In this document: positions 8,657 to 17,449 of the stretch, one piece after another
How the letters are laid out: every line of letters begins with the position of its first letter
How positions within the stretch are numbered: the first letter of the stretch is position 1
From: Ktedonobacter robiniae
GTDB lineage: Bacteria > Chloroflexota > Ktedonobacteria > Ktedonobacterales > Ktedonobacteraceae
Length of the DNA: 64,000 nt
Direction: 5' to 3'
Assembly: GCF_016587375.1 (NCBI RefSeq)
Contig: NZ_BNJG01000001.1
Location: 3,850,001-3,914,000 of the forward strand
Position numbers and translations under genes: made by a program
The notes under the pieces: model-generated
The model's input: the letters and a program-made list of their open reading frames with translations, nothing else
Told to the model about the DNA's origin: nothing
Databases searched by the model: none

Positions 8657-9688
8657 ATGATAACTGAGCAAGGACAGTCGCAACAAGGCTGGAATATTAT
8701 CGGCCACGAACACAGTATCGATATCTTGCGCCGCATGCTGGCGTCGCAGCAGGTTCGTCACGCCTACCTCTTCTCCGGTCCCCCACGTATTGGTAAGTCG
8801 CTCCTGGCGCATCGCTTTGCGCAGACCTTGCTCTGTACGGGTGGCCCAGACCCTCGTGTGTCTCCGCTCAATCCTTGTAATACTTGCCTGGCGTGTCGCA
8901 AGGTGCTACATGGCAATCATCCAGATGTACACGTTGTGACCAAAGCCCCCGATAAGCAATTTATCGTCATTGAGCAGATTCGTGCTTTGCAGAACGACTC
9001 ATCGCGGCGTACGCTGGAGGGGCGACGAAATGTCTTCCTCATACCAGATGCCCACCAGATGAATGTGCAGGCGGCGAATTGTTTGCTCAAGACGCTGGAG
9101 GAGCCAGAGCCTGACGTGGTACTTCTCCTGACCGTGCCGGAACCGGGTCTACTATTGCCCACGATTATCTCGCGTGTGCAACAGTTGCCTATGCAACTTC
9201 TGACCACAACGAAGATCCGCCAGGCGCTTGTGGATGACTGGGAAGCCGATCCTAAGGAGGCCGACCTGGTAGCCGCCCTGGCCGCCGGGCGTATGGGTTG
9301 GGCCGTGCAGGCCATTGAGGATGAAGAGATGATGGAGGAGCGCAAGGCCCAATTAGAGGGGCTGGCCAAACTTCCTACACTGAACAGGGTGCAGCGCTTT
9401 GACTTCGTGCAACGCCTGGCCAGTGATAGCGAACGCGCTCGTGAGATGCTCGAACTCTTCCTGCTCTGGTGGCGTGACCTGGTGTTGGCAAGCAATAATT
9501 GTCTCGATCTGACCGTCAATGTCGATATGCGCGACCTGCTCAAGACGCAGGCCAGCAAAATTCTCCCCAATCAGGCGCAGCAGATGGTGCGCTCGATCCT
9601 GAAGACCCTGGAAGCGCTTGAGCAGAATGTGAATACGCGCATGGCCCTTGAAGTTTTAATGCTGGATATGCCTACAATAAAGGGATAG
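8657..9688 (+). CDS. holB: DNA polymerase III delta' subunit
   Basis: Clamp-loader subunit of the replicative polymerase. The AAA+ fold opens with the delta'-type N-terminus GHEHSIDILRRMLASQQVRH and a P-loop GPPRIGKS at about residue 41. A four-cysteine zinc module CNTCLACRKV (with an upstream Cys) follows, then NCLLKTLEEPEPDVVLLL and the sensor-1 region TIISRVQQL. Length of 343 residues fits the family. Retention of a P-loop-like sequence is seen in DnaX-like delta' proteins; whether it binds ATP is not known. Confidence 0.9.
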   Translation: MITEQGQSQQGWNIIGHEHSIDILRRMLASQQVRHAYLFSGPPRIGKSLLAHRFAQTLLCTGGPDPRVSPLNPCNTCLACRKVLHGNHPDVHVVTKAPDKQFIVIEQIRALQNDSSRRTLEGRRNVFLIPDAHQMNVQAANCLLKTLEEPEPDVVLLLTVPEPGLLLPTIISRVQQLPMQLLTTTKIRQALVDDWEADPKEADLVAALAAGRMGWAVQAIEDEEMMEERKAQLEGLAKLPTLNRVQRFDFVQRLASDSERAREMLELFLLWWRDLVLASNNCLDLTVNVDMRDLLKTQASKILPNQAQQMVRSILKTLEALEQNVNTRMALEVLMLDMPTIKG

Positions 9689-9726
9689 CCAGCTTTTACA
9701 CACCATCAATGATGAGGAGTGGACGC

Positions 9727-10524
9727 ATGCGAAGTGATTTCCAGCACCTGGTAACGCAAACCTCAGAGCATATTTCAATCATTACGATGAATCGTCCCGC
9801 AGTATTGAATGCCTTCAATGAGCGCATGCTCGCTGAGCTAAACGAGGCTGTCGCCGACGCCGCGCAAGATGAGGATGTTCGCTGTGTGATCCTGAAGGGG
9901 GCCGGGCGTGGTTTTGGCTCGGGTCAGGACCTGAGCGAGTTCTCTTCGGCCAATGGCAGCAAGGAGCCGTTGGAGGTTAGCAAGCATCTGGGCAAGTATC
10001 ACCAGTTGATTCGCACCTTGCAGGAGATGGCGAAGCCGACCATTGCCTCGGTACATGGGGTTGCCGCCGGTATCTCGTGCAATATTGCCCTGGCCTGTGA
10101 CCTGCGTATCGCCGCCGATAACGCGCGTTTCATCCAGGCATTTGCCCGCATTGGCCTGATGCCTGATGGGGGCGGTGGCTACTTTCTGCCACGCCTGGTA
10201 GGTATTGGCAAGGCCCTGGAGATGGCAATGCTGGCGGATGAAGTGAGCGGACCAGAGGCCGAGCGCCTGGGCCTGGTGAACAAGTGCGTACCTGCTGCCG
10301 AGCTGGAAGAGGCAACTTTGCAGGTCGCGCAACGCCTGGCGCATGGCCCCACGCGTGCCTATGGCCTGATCAAGCAGCTTATGTACCAGGGCCTGGATAG
10401 CGACCTGGCTTCGTCCCTCAAACTGGAGGGCGAACTGCAAGGTCGCGCGATCACCACGGAAGATCACAGAGAAGCCATTCGCGCCTTCTTTGAGAAACGC
10501 GCCCCTAAATATCAGGGGAAATAG
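9727..10524 (+). CDS. Enoyl-CoA hydratase/isomerase family protein (PaaG-like)
   Basis: Crotonase-fold enzyme of about 265 residues. The oxyanion-hole segments are GRGFGSGQDLSEF and HGVAAGISCNIALACDLRI, and IGLMPDGGGGYFLPRLVG carries an aspartate typical of the PaaG (epoxyphenylacetyl-CoA isomerase) subgroup. Two in-frame ATG codons precede 9727; the third is chosen because GATGAGGAG lies 7 bases upstream. It follows holB by about 40 bases. The substrate cannot be decided; general fatty-acid hydratase is the alternative. Confidence 0.87.
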   Translation: MRSDFQHLVTQTSEHISIITMNRPAVLNAFNERMLAELNEAVADAAQDEDVRCVILKGAGRGFGSGQDLSEFSSANGSKEPLEVSKHLGKYHQLIRTLQEMAKPTIASVHGVAAGISCNIALACDLRIAADNARFIQAFARIGLMPDGGGGYFLPRLVGIGKALEMAMLADEVSGPEAERLGLVNKCVPAAELEEATLQVAQRLAHGPTRAYGLIKQLMYQGLDSDLASSLKLEGELQGRAITTEDHREAIRAFFEKRAPKYQGK

Positions 10525-10530
10525 GCTCTA

Positions 10531-10587
10531 CAAAAATATGCTGGTAGCATAGTTTATTCATCAACCTATGCTACCAGCATATTTTTG
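10531..10587 (+). terminator. Intrinsic terminator-like hairpin
   Basis: CAAAAATATGCTGGTAGCATAG and its exact complement around a 13-base loop, ending in ATTTTTG. Begins 6 bases after the enoyl-CoA hydratase stop. Confidence 0.8.
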
Positions 10588-10662
10588 CCCTGTTCAGTGA
10601 GCTTCTGGGCGGGTTATGCTAAATGGCAAGGACGTTACTGAAATAATGAAGGAGTGAATCGG

Positions 10663-11673
10663 ATGAAGTTTTTGCTATTAGGTGGTACCGCTTTTCTGGG
10701 GCGGCATATTGTTGAGTCTGCCCTGGCACGTGGGCACGAGGTTACTATTTTTCACCGAGGCAAGACGCGGCCAGGCCTCTTTTCCCAGGCAGAGGAGATC
10801 TTAGGGGACCGCGAGCATGATCTGCACCTGCTTGCAGGTCGCAAATGGGACGCTGTTATTGATACCTGCGGCTATGTACCACGCATCGTACGCGCCTCCG
10901 CGCAAGCGCTGGCTGGCTCGGTTGAACACTATACTTTTGTCGCCAGTATTAACGTGTATGGCGACTTTAAAGAGAAGGGCATCGATGAGCAGTATCCACT
11001 GGCGACCTTAGAAGATCCAGGCATTGAAGAGGTCACGGGCGAGACCTATGGCCCGCTCAAAGCCCTGTGCGAGCAGGAGGTCGAGCAGGCCTTCCCTGGC
11101 AAGACCTTGCTGGTGCGCCCCGGCTTGATTGTGGGTCCCTGGGATGCTTCCAATCGCTTTACCTACTGGCCCTATCGCCTGGCTCAGGGGGGCGAGGTCC
11201 TGGCACCAGACCACCGGGATATGCCCTTGCAATGGATTGATGTGCGCGACCTGGCGGAGTGGATGGTGCGCATGTCTGAAACCAGGCAGACGGGTGCCTT
11301 CAACGCGACTGGCCCGCAAGAGCCACAGCCTCTGGGCGAGGTGCTGGAGCGTTGTCGGGTCGCGTTGAATAACGAGGTGTATTTTACCTGGGTCGCGGAA
11401 GATTTTCTGGAGCAGCAGGAGATCCAGCCCTGGATGCAACTCCCACTCTGGATACCAGGCGAGGATGGCGACGCCTTCTGTACTGTGAAGAACGCCAAAG
11501 CCGTCGCCGCTGGCATGACCTTCCGCTCCCTGGAGGAGACCGCGCGCGATACTCTGGCCTGGATTCATAGCCAGCAGCGCGAAGGCACGCTGGGCAAAAC
11601 GCTCTCCCCAGAGCGCGAGCGAGAGGTACTCTCCGCCTGGCATGAGCATGTGAAGGCTCAGGCGGGTGAATAG
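10663..11673 (+). CDS. NAD(P)-dependent epimerase/reductase, extended SDR family
   Basis: Rossmann protein of 336 residues. MKFLLLGGTAFLGRHIV gives the GxxGxxG nucleotide loop, SINVYG and YGPLK supply the SDR Ser/Tyr/Lys triad region, and LLVRPGLIVGPWD is the usual mid-domain strand. The ATG at 10663 has AAGGAG 9 bases upstream; the GTG at 10654 would abut it. The substrate is not recognisable. Related proteins are often annotated as nucleotide-sugar epimerases or isoflavone-reductase-like enzymes. Confidence 0.82.
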   Translation: MKFLLLGGTAFLGRHIVESALARGHEVTIFHRGKTRPGLFSQAEEILGDREHDLHLLAGRKWDAVIDTCGYVPRIVRASAQALAGSVEHYTFVASINVYGDFKEKGIDEQYPLATLEDPGIEEVTGETYGPLKALCEQEVEQAFPGKTLLVRPGLIVGPWDASNRFTYWPYRLAQGGEVLAPDHRDMPLQWIDVRDLAEWMVRMSETRQTGAFNATGPQEPQPLGEVLERCRVALNNEVYFTWVAEDFLEQQEIQPWMQLPLWIPGEDGDAFCTVKNAKAVAAGMTFRSLEETARDTLAWIHSQQREGTLGKTLSPEREREVLSAWHEHVKAQAGE

Positions 11674-11754
11674 GCTTTTTTCTCGCTGCCTGGGATAAGC
11701 AGCTAGTATCCGAGGCACACCCCTCTGGGGAGGATGATAGAAGGCGCGTGTTTG

Positions 11755-11804
11755 CTCTCCACTTGAGATGATGATAGAATTCGACCATCATTTCGAGTGG
11801 AGAG
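11755..11804 (+). repeat. Imperfect inverted repeat before the methyltransferase-like gene
   Basis: CTCTCCACTTGAGATGATG and CATCATTTCGAGTGGAGAG pair with two mismatches. It covers the first in-frame ATG (11768), which argues for a start further down. Confidence 0.6.
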
Positions 11805-11818
11805 GTAGAGGGACAATA

Positions 11819-12748
11819 GTGCGGATAGAGAATCTTTCTTATAGTAATGCACAAACGCAAGGCCCTGAACGACGAGAATGGTTGCGTACCCATGCAGCGC
11901 AGCATCTAGAGCAGTGCGAGGCCATGTATCAGCTTGCGTTGCATCGGCGCTCTGCCAGTACATCTGCCAGCATCGCTGTGTTGGGTGCGGGCGGCTGTAC
12001 TGAGGTCCCCCTGGTATCATTATGCCGGGGCGCCGATGAACTCGTGCTGGCTGACCTTGATCTGGCGGGGATGCGGCGCGCCTGCGATGAACAACTGAAG
12101 AGTCCAGGCCAGCGTCGCAGGATGCGCCTGGTTGAGTGCGATCTGAGCGGACAGGTGAGTGGCCAGTTGCTGCGCCACACACGTCGCAGGCGTTGGGACG
12201 AGCTATCTAAGCAGGGGAGTAGTGCGGTCTTTGACGCCGCGGCCCAGTGCCTGGAGGAGTGCCTCGTGCCTGACCCACCTGTGATTGATGACCTGGGCAG
12301 CGCGCAATATGGCCTCGTCGTAAGCTCATTGGTCATGTCGCAGCTATTTAGTTATCCCATTCTTGATCTGTTGGATGCAATTCAAGCCGCAACTCCCGAG
12401 CTACTTGGTGAGCAGGAGCGCCATCGACGCTATCAAGAAGCCGCGCAAGCTTTTCGCCTGCGTGTCATCAACGCACACTTGCATCTGCTTCGCTCCCTGC
12501 TGGATCAGGATGGCCTGATATTGCTGCTGAGCGATGTGCGTGGCTTCGCCTTTAATGTCTACGGAACTGATCACGATGCCAGCCATCGCAGAGATATTCC
12601 CCTTGTCCCGCGTGGCTTCTTTGACCTTGTCCAGGAGCAGTTTACAGTTCTGGAGGAGCGGCATTGGGAATGGATCACCGACCTTCCCGAGAACGAGCGC
12701 CTGGGGCGCGGCTACGAGGTCGTAGGCTATCTTCTGACCCCACGTTAA
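11819..12748 (+). CDS. Methyltransferase-like Rossmann protein, unknown function
   Basis: Not recognised beyond fold. ASIAVLGAGGCTEVPLVSL followed by ELVLADLDLAGM looks like motif I and the acidic strand-2 end of class I SAM-dependent methyltransferases, and LRSLLDQDGLILLLSDV like the later core strands. The middle (about 100 residues) is Arg/Gln-rich and divergent. The GTG at 11819 is preferred because GAGAGGTAGAGG lies just upstream; an ATG at 11768 is possible but sits inside a hairpin. Single gene, ending just before a T-box promoter. Confidence 0.6.
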   Translation: MRIENLSYSNAQTQGPERREWLRTHAAQHLEQCEAMYQLALHRRSASTSASIAVLGAGGCTEVPLVSLCRGADELVLADLDLAGMRRACDEQLKSPGQRRRMRLVECDLSGQVSGQLLRHTRRRRWDELSKQGSSAVFDAAAQCLEECLVPDPPVIDDLGSAQYGLVVSSLVMSQLFSYPILDLLDAIQAATPELLGEQERHRRYQEAAQAFRLRVINAHLHLLRSLLDQDGLILLLSDVRGFAFNVYGTDHDASHRRDIPLVPRGFFDLVQEQFTVLEERHWEWITDLPENERLGRGYEVVGYLLTPR

Positions 12749-12768
12749 GTACAAAATTTTTGCAAAGC

Positions 12769-12797
12769 TTGACTTTCTTCAGTATCGTCCGTATACT
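12769..12797 (+). promoter_or_regulatory. Promoter of the alaS-like T-box transcript
   Basis: TTGACT (12769-12774) and TATACT (12792-12797), spacer 17. Confidence 0.8.
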
Positions 12798-12801
12798 TTA
12801 C

Positions 12802-13234
12802 ATATAACATGGAGTTTGCTGTGATACAGAAATCGTCGCGAGGGACGAAATCAGCGGACACCCAAAAGACCAGCGAGACGGGGAGAGTGCAAGCCCGTCG
12901 CTTTGGATGGACCTGGTAGGCCCCCCTCAGGCTCTCAAATGAGCCACGATGCGGAACAAACACCTGTGAAAGCGTTCAGCAAGAACGGTTGTAATGGGTA
13001 AGTAATTCTAGCCGGTCGCCCTCCGTTACCATGGGGCAAGGCATCGAAGAGCCAGCCTGTGTGCTTGATTCTTGCAAAGGCGGTTTGCTTCCGTGCCTGT
13101 AGAGTGGAGAAACTCTGCCTGGCTTTGTTGGCCTGGTGGAGGTTTTCAATTCAGGTGGTACCACGGGCTTGCTAAAGCTTAGCAATAGATAGAATAGCCC
13201 GCCCTGAGCGTTTATGCTTGGGGCGGGCTTTTTG
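12802..13234 (+). promoter_or_regulatory. T-box leader with terminator upstream of short alaS
   Basis: Leader of about 430 bases. The hallmark T-box sequence CAGGTGGTACCACGGG is at 13152-13167, followed by an intrinsic terminator at 13196-13233: AGCCCGCCC, loop, GGGCGGGCT, TTTTT. By the known mechanism uncharged tRNA binding stabilises an antiterminator. The specifier codon could not be read with confidence; alanine is expected from the downstream gene. The leader is longer than typical T-boxes (200-300). Confidence 0.9.
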
Positions 13235-13346
13235 TATGCGCGAAAACATCATCTCTGAGCTAAAACGCTTCCATTTGAGAGCAATCGATCCTGTATTCGC
13301 GAGCCGTAAACACTAGTACGTAAATACAAAAGGAGATGAATACATC

Positions 13347-14684
13347 ATGACGACAGTGCTTAGTTCTCCTCAGATCGTTGAGCGCTACCTGGGGTACTTT
13401 CGTGGGCATGGGCACTATGAGTTGCCTTCCACTCCCCTCGCGGTGCCTGGTAACAGCACGTCCTTTATTATCGCGGGTATGCAGCCGCTGCTTCCCTATC
13501 TGCGAGCTGAGACCTTGCCTCCCTCGCCGCGTCTTAGCTCAGTGCAGCGCTGTCTGCGGACCGATGATGTCGAGGCAGTAGGCAGTAATGACCGCAAGAT
13601 GAGCGCGTTTCTGATGCTTGGCAACTGGTCGATAGGAGAGTACTGGAAACGTGAGGCGATAGTGATGGCGTTGGAGGTCTTGTTACAGCATTTGGAGGTA
13701 GAGCGAGAGCGGCTCTGGGTAACCGTCTATGCGGGCGACGAATCTCTGGGGTTGCCCGGCGACGATGAGGCGATCAACGAGTGGTTGCGCGTGGGCATGC
13801 CCAATGAGCGGATTGTGCCCCTGGGGAGTGAGGATAATCTCTGGACTATGGGTGATGGTCCCGGTCCCTGTGGTCCCAGCTCGGAGATCTTCGTGGATCG
13901 TGGTGTGGCATTGGGGTGTGGGCGCGCGACCTGCCGTCCTGGATGTGACTGTGAGCGTTTTATGGAGGTCTGGAACCTGGTCTTTATGCAGTATGAGCGT
14001 CACGCGGATGGCTCACTTACCACGCTGCCCCAGAGGAATATCGACACCGGGATGGGCCTGGAACGTATAGCGACTGTCTTGCAGGGGTCTGAGTCTGTCT
14101 TCTCCACAGATGTGTTTCTGCCCGCGCTAGAGCGCTTACGCGAGCTGGCGCCCGAGCAAGAAGGCGAGGTGAGGCGCACGCGACGAATGATTGTTGACCA
14201 CATGCGCGCGGTGCTCCTGGCGGGCCTGGTGGATGTGCGGCCCGGGCGCGATGGGCGTAGCTCTGTGGTGCGCAGGCTGATTCGCCGCGCGGCGCGCCAG
14301 GGGCGTGTGCTGGGACTGGAGCAACCCTTCCTCGGCGAGTTATTGTCGCCCCTGGCGGCGGGGCATGACTCTCTGCTCACGTCGCAGGAGCATTCTCATG
14401 TGCAAGGACTGGTGCAGGTCGTGACCAACGAAGAGCGCATGTTTTCGCGCGTACTCACTCAGGGATTGAGCTTGCTGGAGCACGTCGAGGCGAACGAGCA
14501 AGGCTATGTCGATGGGCGGGTTCTGTTCCAGCTGCACGCGGAGCGCGGCTTCCCGGCGGACCTGGCGGCGGAGATTCTCGTTGAGCGAGGACTCTCCATC
14601 GATTGGCAGCGCTACGAGCAGGCGCGCCAGCAGCACAGCCAGGTGAGTCGTGTAAGCGTGAAGACACATTTCCAGTCTTCCTGA
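13347..14684 (+). CDS. Short alanyl-tRNA synthetase (catalytic and tRNA-recognition core only)
   Basis: AlaRS core of 445 residues. Class II motif 1/2 region: SSVQRCLRTDDVE then KMSAFLMLGNWSIGEYWKRE. Mid-core: NLWTMGDGPGPCGPSSEIF. Motif 3: NIDTGMGLERIATVLQG. The helical tRNA-recognition domain follows (RMIVDHMRAVLLAG, VRRLIRRAARQGRVLG). It stops just after LAAEILVERGLSIDW, where normal AlaRS (about 870 residues) continues into the editing domain with its HxxxH zinc site and the C-Ala domain. The following 260 bases hold no continuation in any frame. An E. coli fragment of residues 1-461 is known to be active, so this could charge tRNA without proofreading. It could also be a paralog with another role. 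The ATG has AAAGGAGATG upstream. Confidence 0.85.
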   Translation: MTTVLSSPQIVERYLGYFRGHGHYELPSTPLAVPGNSTSFIIAGMQPLLPYLRAETLPPSPRLSSVQRCLRTDDVEAVGSNDRKMSAFLMLGNWSIGEYWKREAIVMALEVLLQHLEVERERLWVTVYAGDESLGLPGDDEAINEWLRVGMPNERIVPLGSEDNLWTMGDGPGPCGPSSEIFVDRGVALGCGRATCRPGCDCERFMEVWNLVFMQYERHADGSLTTLPQRNIDTGMGLERIATVLQGSESVFSTDVFLPALERLRELAPEQEGEVRRTRRMIVDHMRAVLLAGLVDVRPGRDGRSSVVRRLIRRAARQGRVLGLEQPFLGELLSPLAAGHDSLLTSQEHSHVQGLVQVVTNEERMFSRVLTQGLSLLEHVEANEQGYVDGRVLFQLHAERGFPADLAAEILVERGLSIDWQRYEQARQQHSQVSRVSVKTHFQSS

Positions 14685-14945
14685 TTATTGTCCATCGCTT
14701 ACTATATGTTGCGTCGGACTAATTTGCCAATTGCCTCTACCAGAATGATCTTAAGTTCAATTGTAGTGCGTCAAGGTAATAGAGGAGTGCATGTTACCAA
14801 GGGCTGGAGGTGACATGTACTCTCTCTTTTACTGTAGAGAATAATTGGCACCCTGGCATGTGTTATCTCTACTGTAGATAGATACTGATGAATGCAATAA
14901 TATAAAAAAAAAGGTTCAGTTTCTTGAAGGAGTTTTATTAAAATT

Positions 14946-15950
14946 ATGTCGCGCCTACATCCATCTTCGCAGGCTATGCAGCGTCGTTCGTCTCGGGATG
15001 TGCCCTCTCTCGTCGCGCTATCACTGACACTTGTGCTCTGGGCCTCGGCTTTCGCGGGTATTCGCGCGGGTTTGACGGGGTATAGTGCCGGAGCATTGAT
15101 CTTATTACGTTTTTTGATCGCTTCAGGGGCTTTGCTTATGTATGCGTTGGTCACGCGCATGCGTATGCCTGATAGGCGTGATATCCCGGCGATGATCCTG
15201 CTGGGGTTTATCGGTATTACCGTGTATCAGTTAGGTCTGACTTATGGCGAGACGAGCGTTTCGGCGGGGACCGCGGGCCTCTTAATTGCCACTGTCCCCT
15301 GCTTCACGGTCATCCTGGCGACTTTGTTTCTGGGAGAGCGCTTCTCTGTATGGGGGTGGGTTGGTCTATTGATCAGTTTTACAGGCGTGGCCTTGATTTC
15401 GTTGAATGGAAATGGTGGGCTACATTTTACTCCAGGTGCCTTGCTTATCCTGCTTGCATCCTTCTCTGAGAGCGTTTATTTTGTGGTTCAGAAGCGCTAT
15501 CTACGCAAATATAGTGGGTTGGAACTGGCGACGTATAACCTCTGGGGTGGCACACTCTTTATGCTGATCTTCCTTCCCACTCTCTGGCAGGAGTTGCCGC
15601 ATGCCCCGCTGGGGGCGACGCTGGCTATTGTGTTTCTGGGCTTGTTTCCCGCGGCTGTCGCCAATCTCGTGTGGACCTTTGCCCTCTCGCGTACGAGTGC
15701 TTCAGCTGCTATAAGTTTCCTCAATATCTCACCCGTATTTTCGCTCATCATTGCCTGGCTCTGGTTGAGAGAGGTACCATCGGCTCTCGCGCTGGGTGGC
15801 GGTCTGGTCGTTATTCTGGGTGTCTTGCTGATTAATCTTAAGGGAAAGGTGAGTGTGCGAGCGGAACAGCCCGCCAAGCTCGCTGAGGCAGAAGCGCAGC
15901 CTCAGGTGCTTCTTCTTGCCTCCGAAGAGGTGTCTACTCCAATCAATTAA
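14946..15950 (+). CDS. EamA/DMT-family transporter
   Basis: Integral membrane protein of 334 residues with about ten hydrophobic helices in two EamA repeats (ALSLTLVLWASAFAGIRAGL starts the first; ILLASFSESVYFVVQKRYL the second). Drug/metabolite superfamily; substrate unknown. GAAGGAG lies 14 bases before the ATG. The 260 bases upstream are AT-rich with no gene. Confidence 0.88.
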   Translation: MSRLHPSSQAMQRRSSRDVPSLVALSLTLVLWASAFAGIRAGLTGYSAGALILLRFLIASGALLMYALVTRMRMPDRRDIPAMILLGFIGITVYQLGLTYGETSVSAGTAGLLIATVPCFTVILATLFLGERFSVWGWVGLLISFTGVALISLNGNGGLHFTPGALLILLASFSESVYFVVQKRYLRKYSGLELATYNLWGGTLFMLIFLPTLWQELPHAPLGATLAIVFLGLFPAAVANLVWTFALSRTSASAAISFLNISPVFSLIIAWLWLREVPSALALGGGLVVILGVLLINLKGKVSVRAEQPAKLAEAEAQPQVLLLASEEVSTPIN

Positions 15951-16077
15951 ATCTCACGCAAGTATTACTGGGTCGCGCTACATTGCGCGCCGGGCCGCTG
16001 GCAGTAGGGAGTCACGCCGGGAAAGTGGCTACGACTGCGGGCGACCCAGGCATAGAGGGCATCCGCTTGTAACGCAA

Positions 16078-16113
16078 GAAGAGAGGGCCCTGCCAGCGCA
16101 GGGCCCTCTCTTC
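16078..16113. terminator. Hairpin between convergent eamA-like gene and argD
   Basis: GAAGAGAGGGCCCTGC, 4-base loop, exact complement. Bidirectional placement, 18 bases past the argD stop. Confidence 0.75.
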
Positions 16114-16131
16114 TGGTATCTTAAAGCGTTT

Positions 16132-17361
16132 TTACTGTTGAGCTGCGGGAAGCTTGGAGACCTCCTCCAGGGAGCGGTCCAGGATCGCGTGTGCCTCGTC
16201 GAGATCGGACTCGGTGAGGATCAACGGGGGGACCATGCGTAGCGTTGAGCCGCCCAGAGCGTTGAGCAGCAGGCCGTGCTCTAGCGCTCGCTCCGCAATC
16301 GTGCCTGCCAGGTCATGTTTGACATTGACGGCGCGCATCAGGCCGATGCCGCGTGGGCTATCGATGATGTGCGGATATTTCGCGCTGAGGCCCTGGAACT
16401 TCTTATCCCAATAAGCTCCCATCTTCGTCGCGTTCTCAAGCAGGTTCTGCTCTTTGATGGTCTTGATGGTTGCGACACCTGCGGCACAGGCGATGGGGTT
16501 GCCGCCGAAGGTTGTCCCGTGATCGCCATAGGCGAAGACGTCGGTGCGGGGGCCGGTCAGCATCCCACCAATCGGAACACCACCTGCCAGGCCCTTAGCC
16601 ATGGTAACGATATCCGGCTTGATATCATAGTGCTCCCAACTGAAGTATTTGCCGGTGCGGCCCGCGCCGGCCTGCACTTCATCGCAGATCAGGACCAGGT
16701 TCTGCTCGTCGCACCACTGACGCAGTCCCTGGAGAAACTCCTTGCTGGCGGGCCAGATGCCACCCTCGCCTTGAACGGCCTCAACCAGGATCGCGACCGT
16801 CTTGGCGCTGGTGGCCGCTTTGACCGCGTCCAGGTCGTTGAAAGGTACCTGCTTAAAACCATCGGGCAGGGGAGCCCAGGAGGCCTGATAGGCTGCCTGG
16901 CCGGTTGCGGCGGTGGTGGCCAGCGTGCGACCATGGAAGCTGCGCTCCATGCTGATGATCTCAAAGGCCCCATCGCGGTGGAGGCGGCCATACTTACGCG
17001 CCAACTTGATCGCGCCCTCGTTGGCCTCGGCTCCGCTGTTGGAGAAGAAGGAGCGCATGCCACCGCTCAGCTCGGCGAGCTGTTCGGCCAGTTCGATCTG
17101 GCGTACGTTGTAGTAGAGGTTAGAGACGTGAACGAGCTGCGTGACCTGCTCTTGTACGGCTTGAATGATAGCTGGATGGCAGTGTCCCAGGATGTTGACG
17201 GCGATACCGGCGACAAAATCAATGTACTCTTTCCCCTCGCTGTCCCAGACACGTGCGCCCTGGCCACGTACAAGCGTGATAGGGAGGCGCTTGAAGGTAC
17301 CCTGATAATATTTCTGTTCGAGGGCGGCCCAATCTCGTTTCTGCAACTCCGTCGTTGTCAT
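16132..17361 (-). CDS. argD: Acetylornithine aminotransferase
   Basis: PLP enzyme of arginine synthesis converting N-acetylglutamate semialdehyde to N-acetylornithine. The 409 residues belong to class III aminotransferases: DSEGKEYIDFVAGIAVNILG, FFSNSGAEANEGAIKLAR, LVEAVQGEGGIWPAS, LICDEVQAGAGRTGK and the PLP lysine in MAKGLAGGVPIGGML. AAGGAG is well placed before the ATG. It lies 88 bases downstream of argJ with a dispersed repeat in between, and should share the argJ T-box transcript. Closely related ornithine/GABA aminotransferases are the alternative, but the argJ neighbour favours ArgD. Confidence 0.92.
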   Translation of the reverse strand: MTTTELQKRDWAALEQKYYQGTFKRLPITLVRGQGARVWDSEGKEYIDFVAGIAVNILGHCHPAIIQAVQEQVTQLVHVSNLYYNVRQIELAEQLAELSGGMRSFFSNSGAEANEGAIKLARKYGRLHRDGAFEIISMERSFHGRTLATTAATGQAAYQASWAPLPDGFKQVPFNDLDAVKAATSAKTVAILVEAVQGEGGIWPASKEFLQGLRQWCDEQNLVLICDEVQAGAGRTGKYFSWEHYDIKPDIVTMAKGLAGGVPIGGMLTGPRTDVFAYGDHGTTFGGNPIACAAGVATIKTIKEQNLLENATKMGAYWDKKFQGLSAKYPHIIDSPRGIGLMRAVNVKHDLAGTIAERALEHGLLLNALGGSTLRMVPPLILTESDLDEAHAILDRSLEEVSKLPAAQQ

Positions 17362-17385
17362 AGCTTTTCTCCTTATGACTTACTT

Positions 17386-17449
17386 ATTATGCGAAAACCA
17401 ACGCCGCTCACGCGGCTAGCGCTAGCGCGCTCAGGTTTTCGAGAGGCAG
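17386..17449 (+). repeat. Dispersed repeat copy 2 (short form), inside argJ-argD
   Basis: GCGAAAACCAACGCC, GCGGCTAGCGCTAGC, CGCGCTCAGGTTTTCGAG. Fills the spacer between argJ and argD without breaking either gene. Confidence 0.85.
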
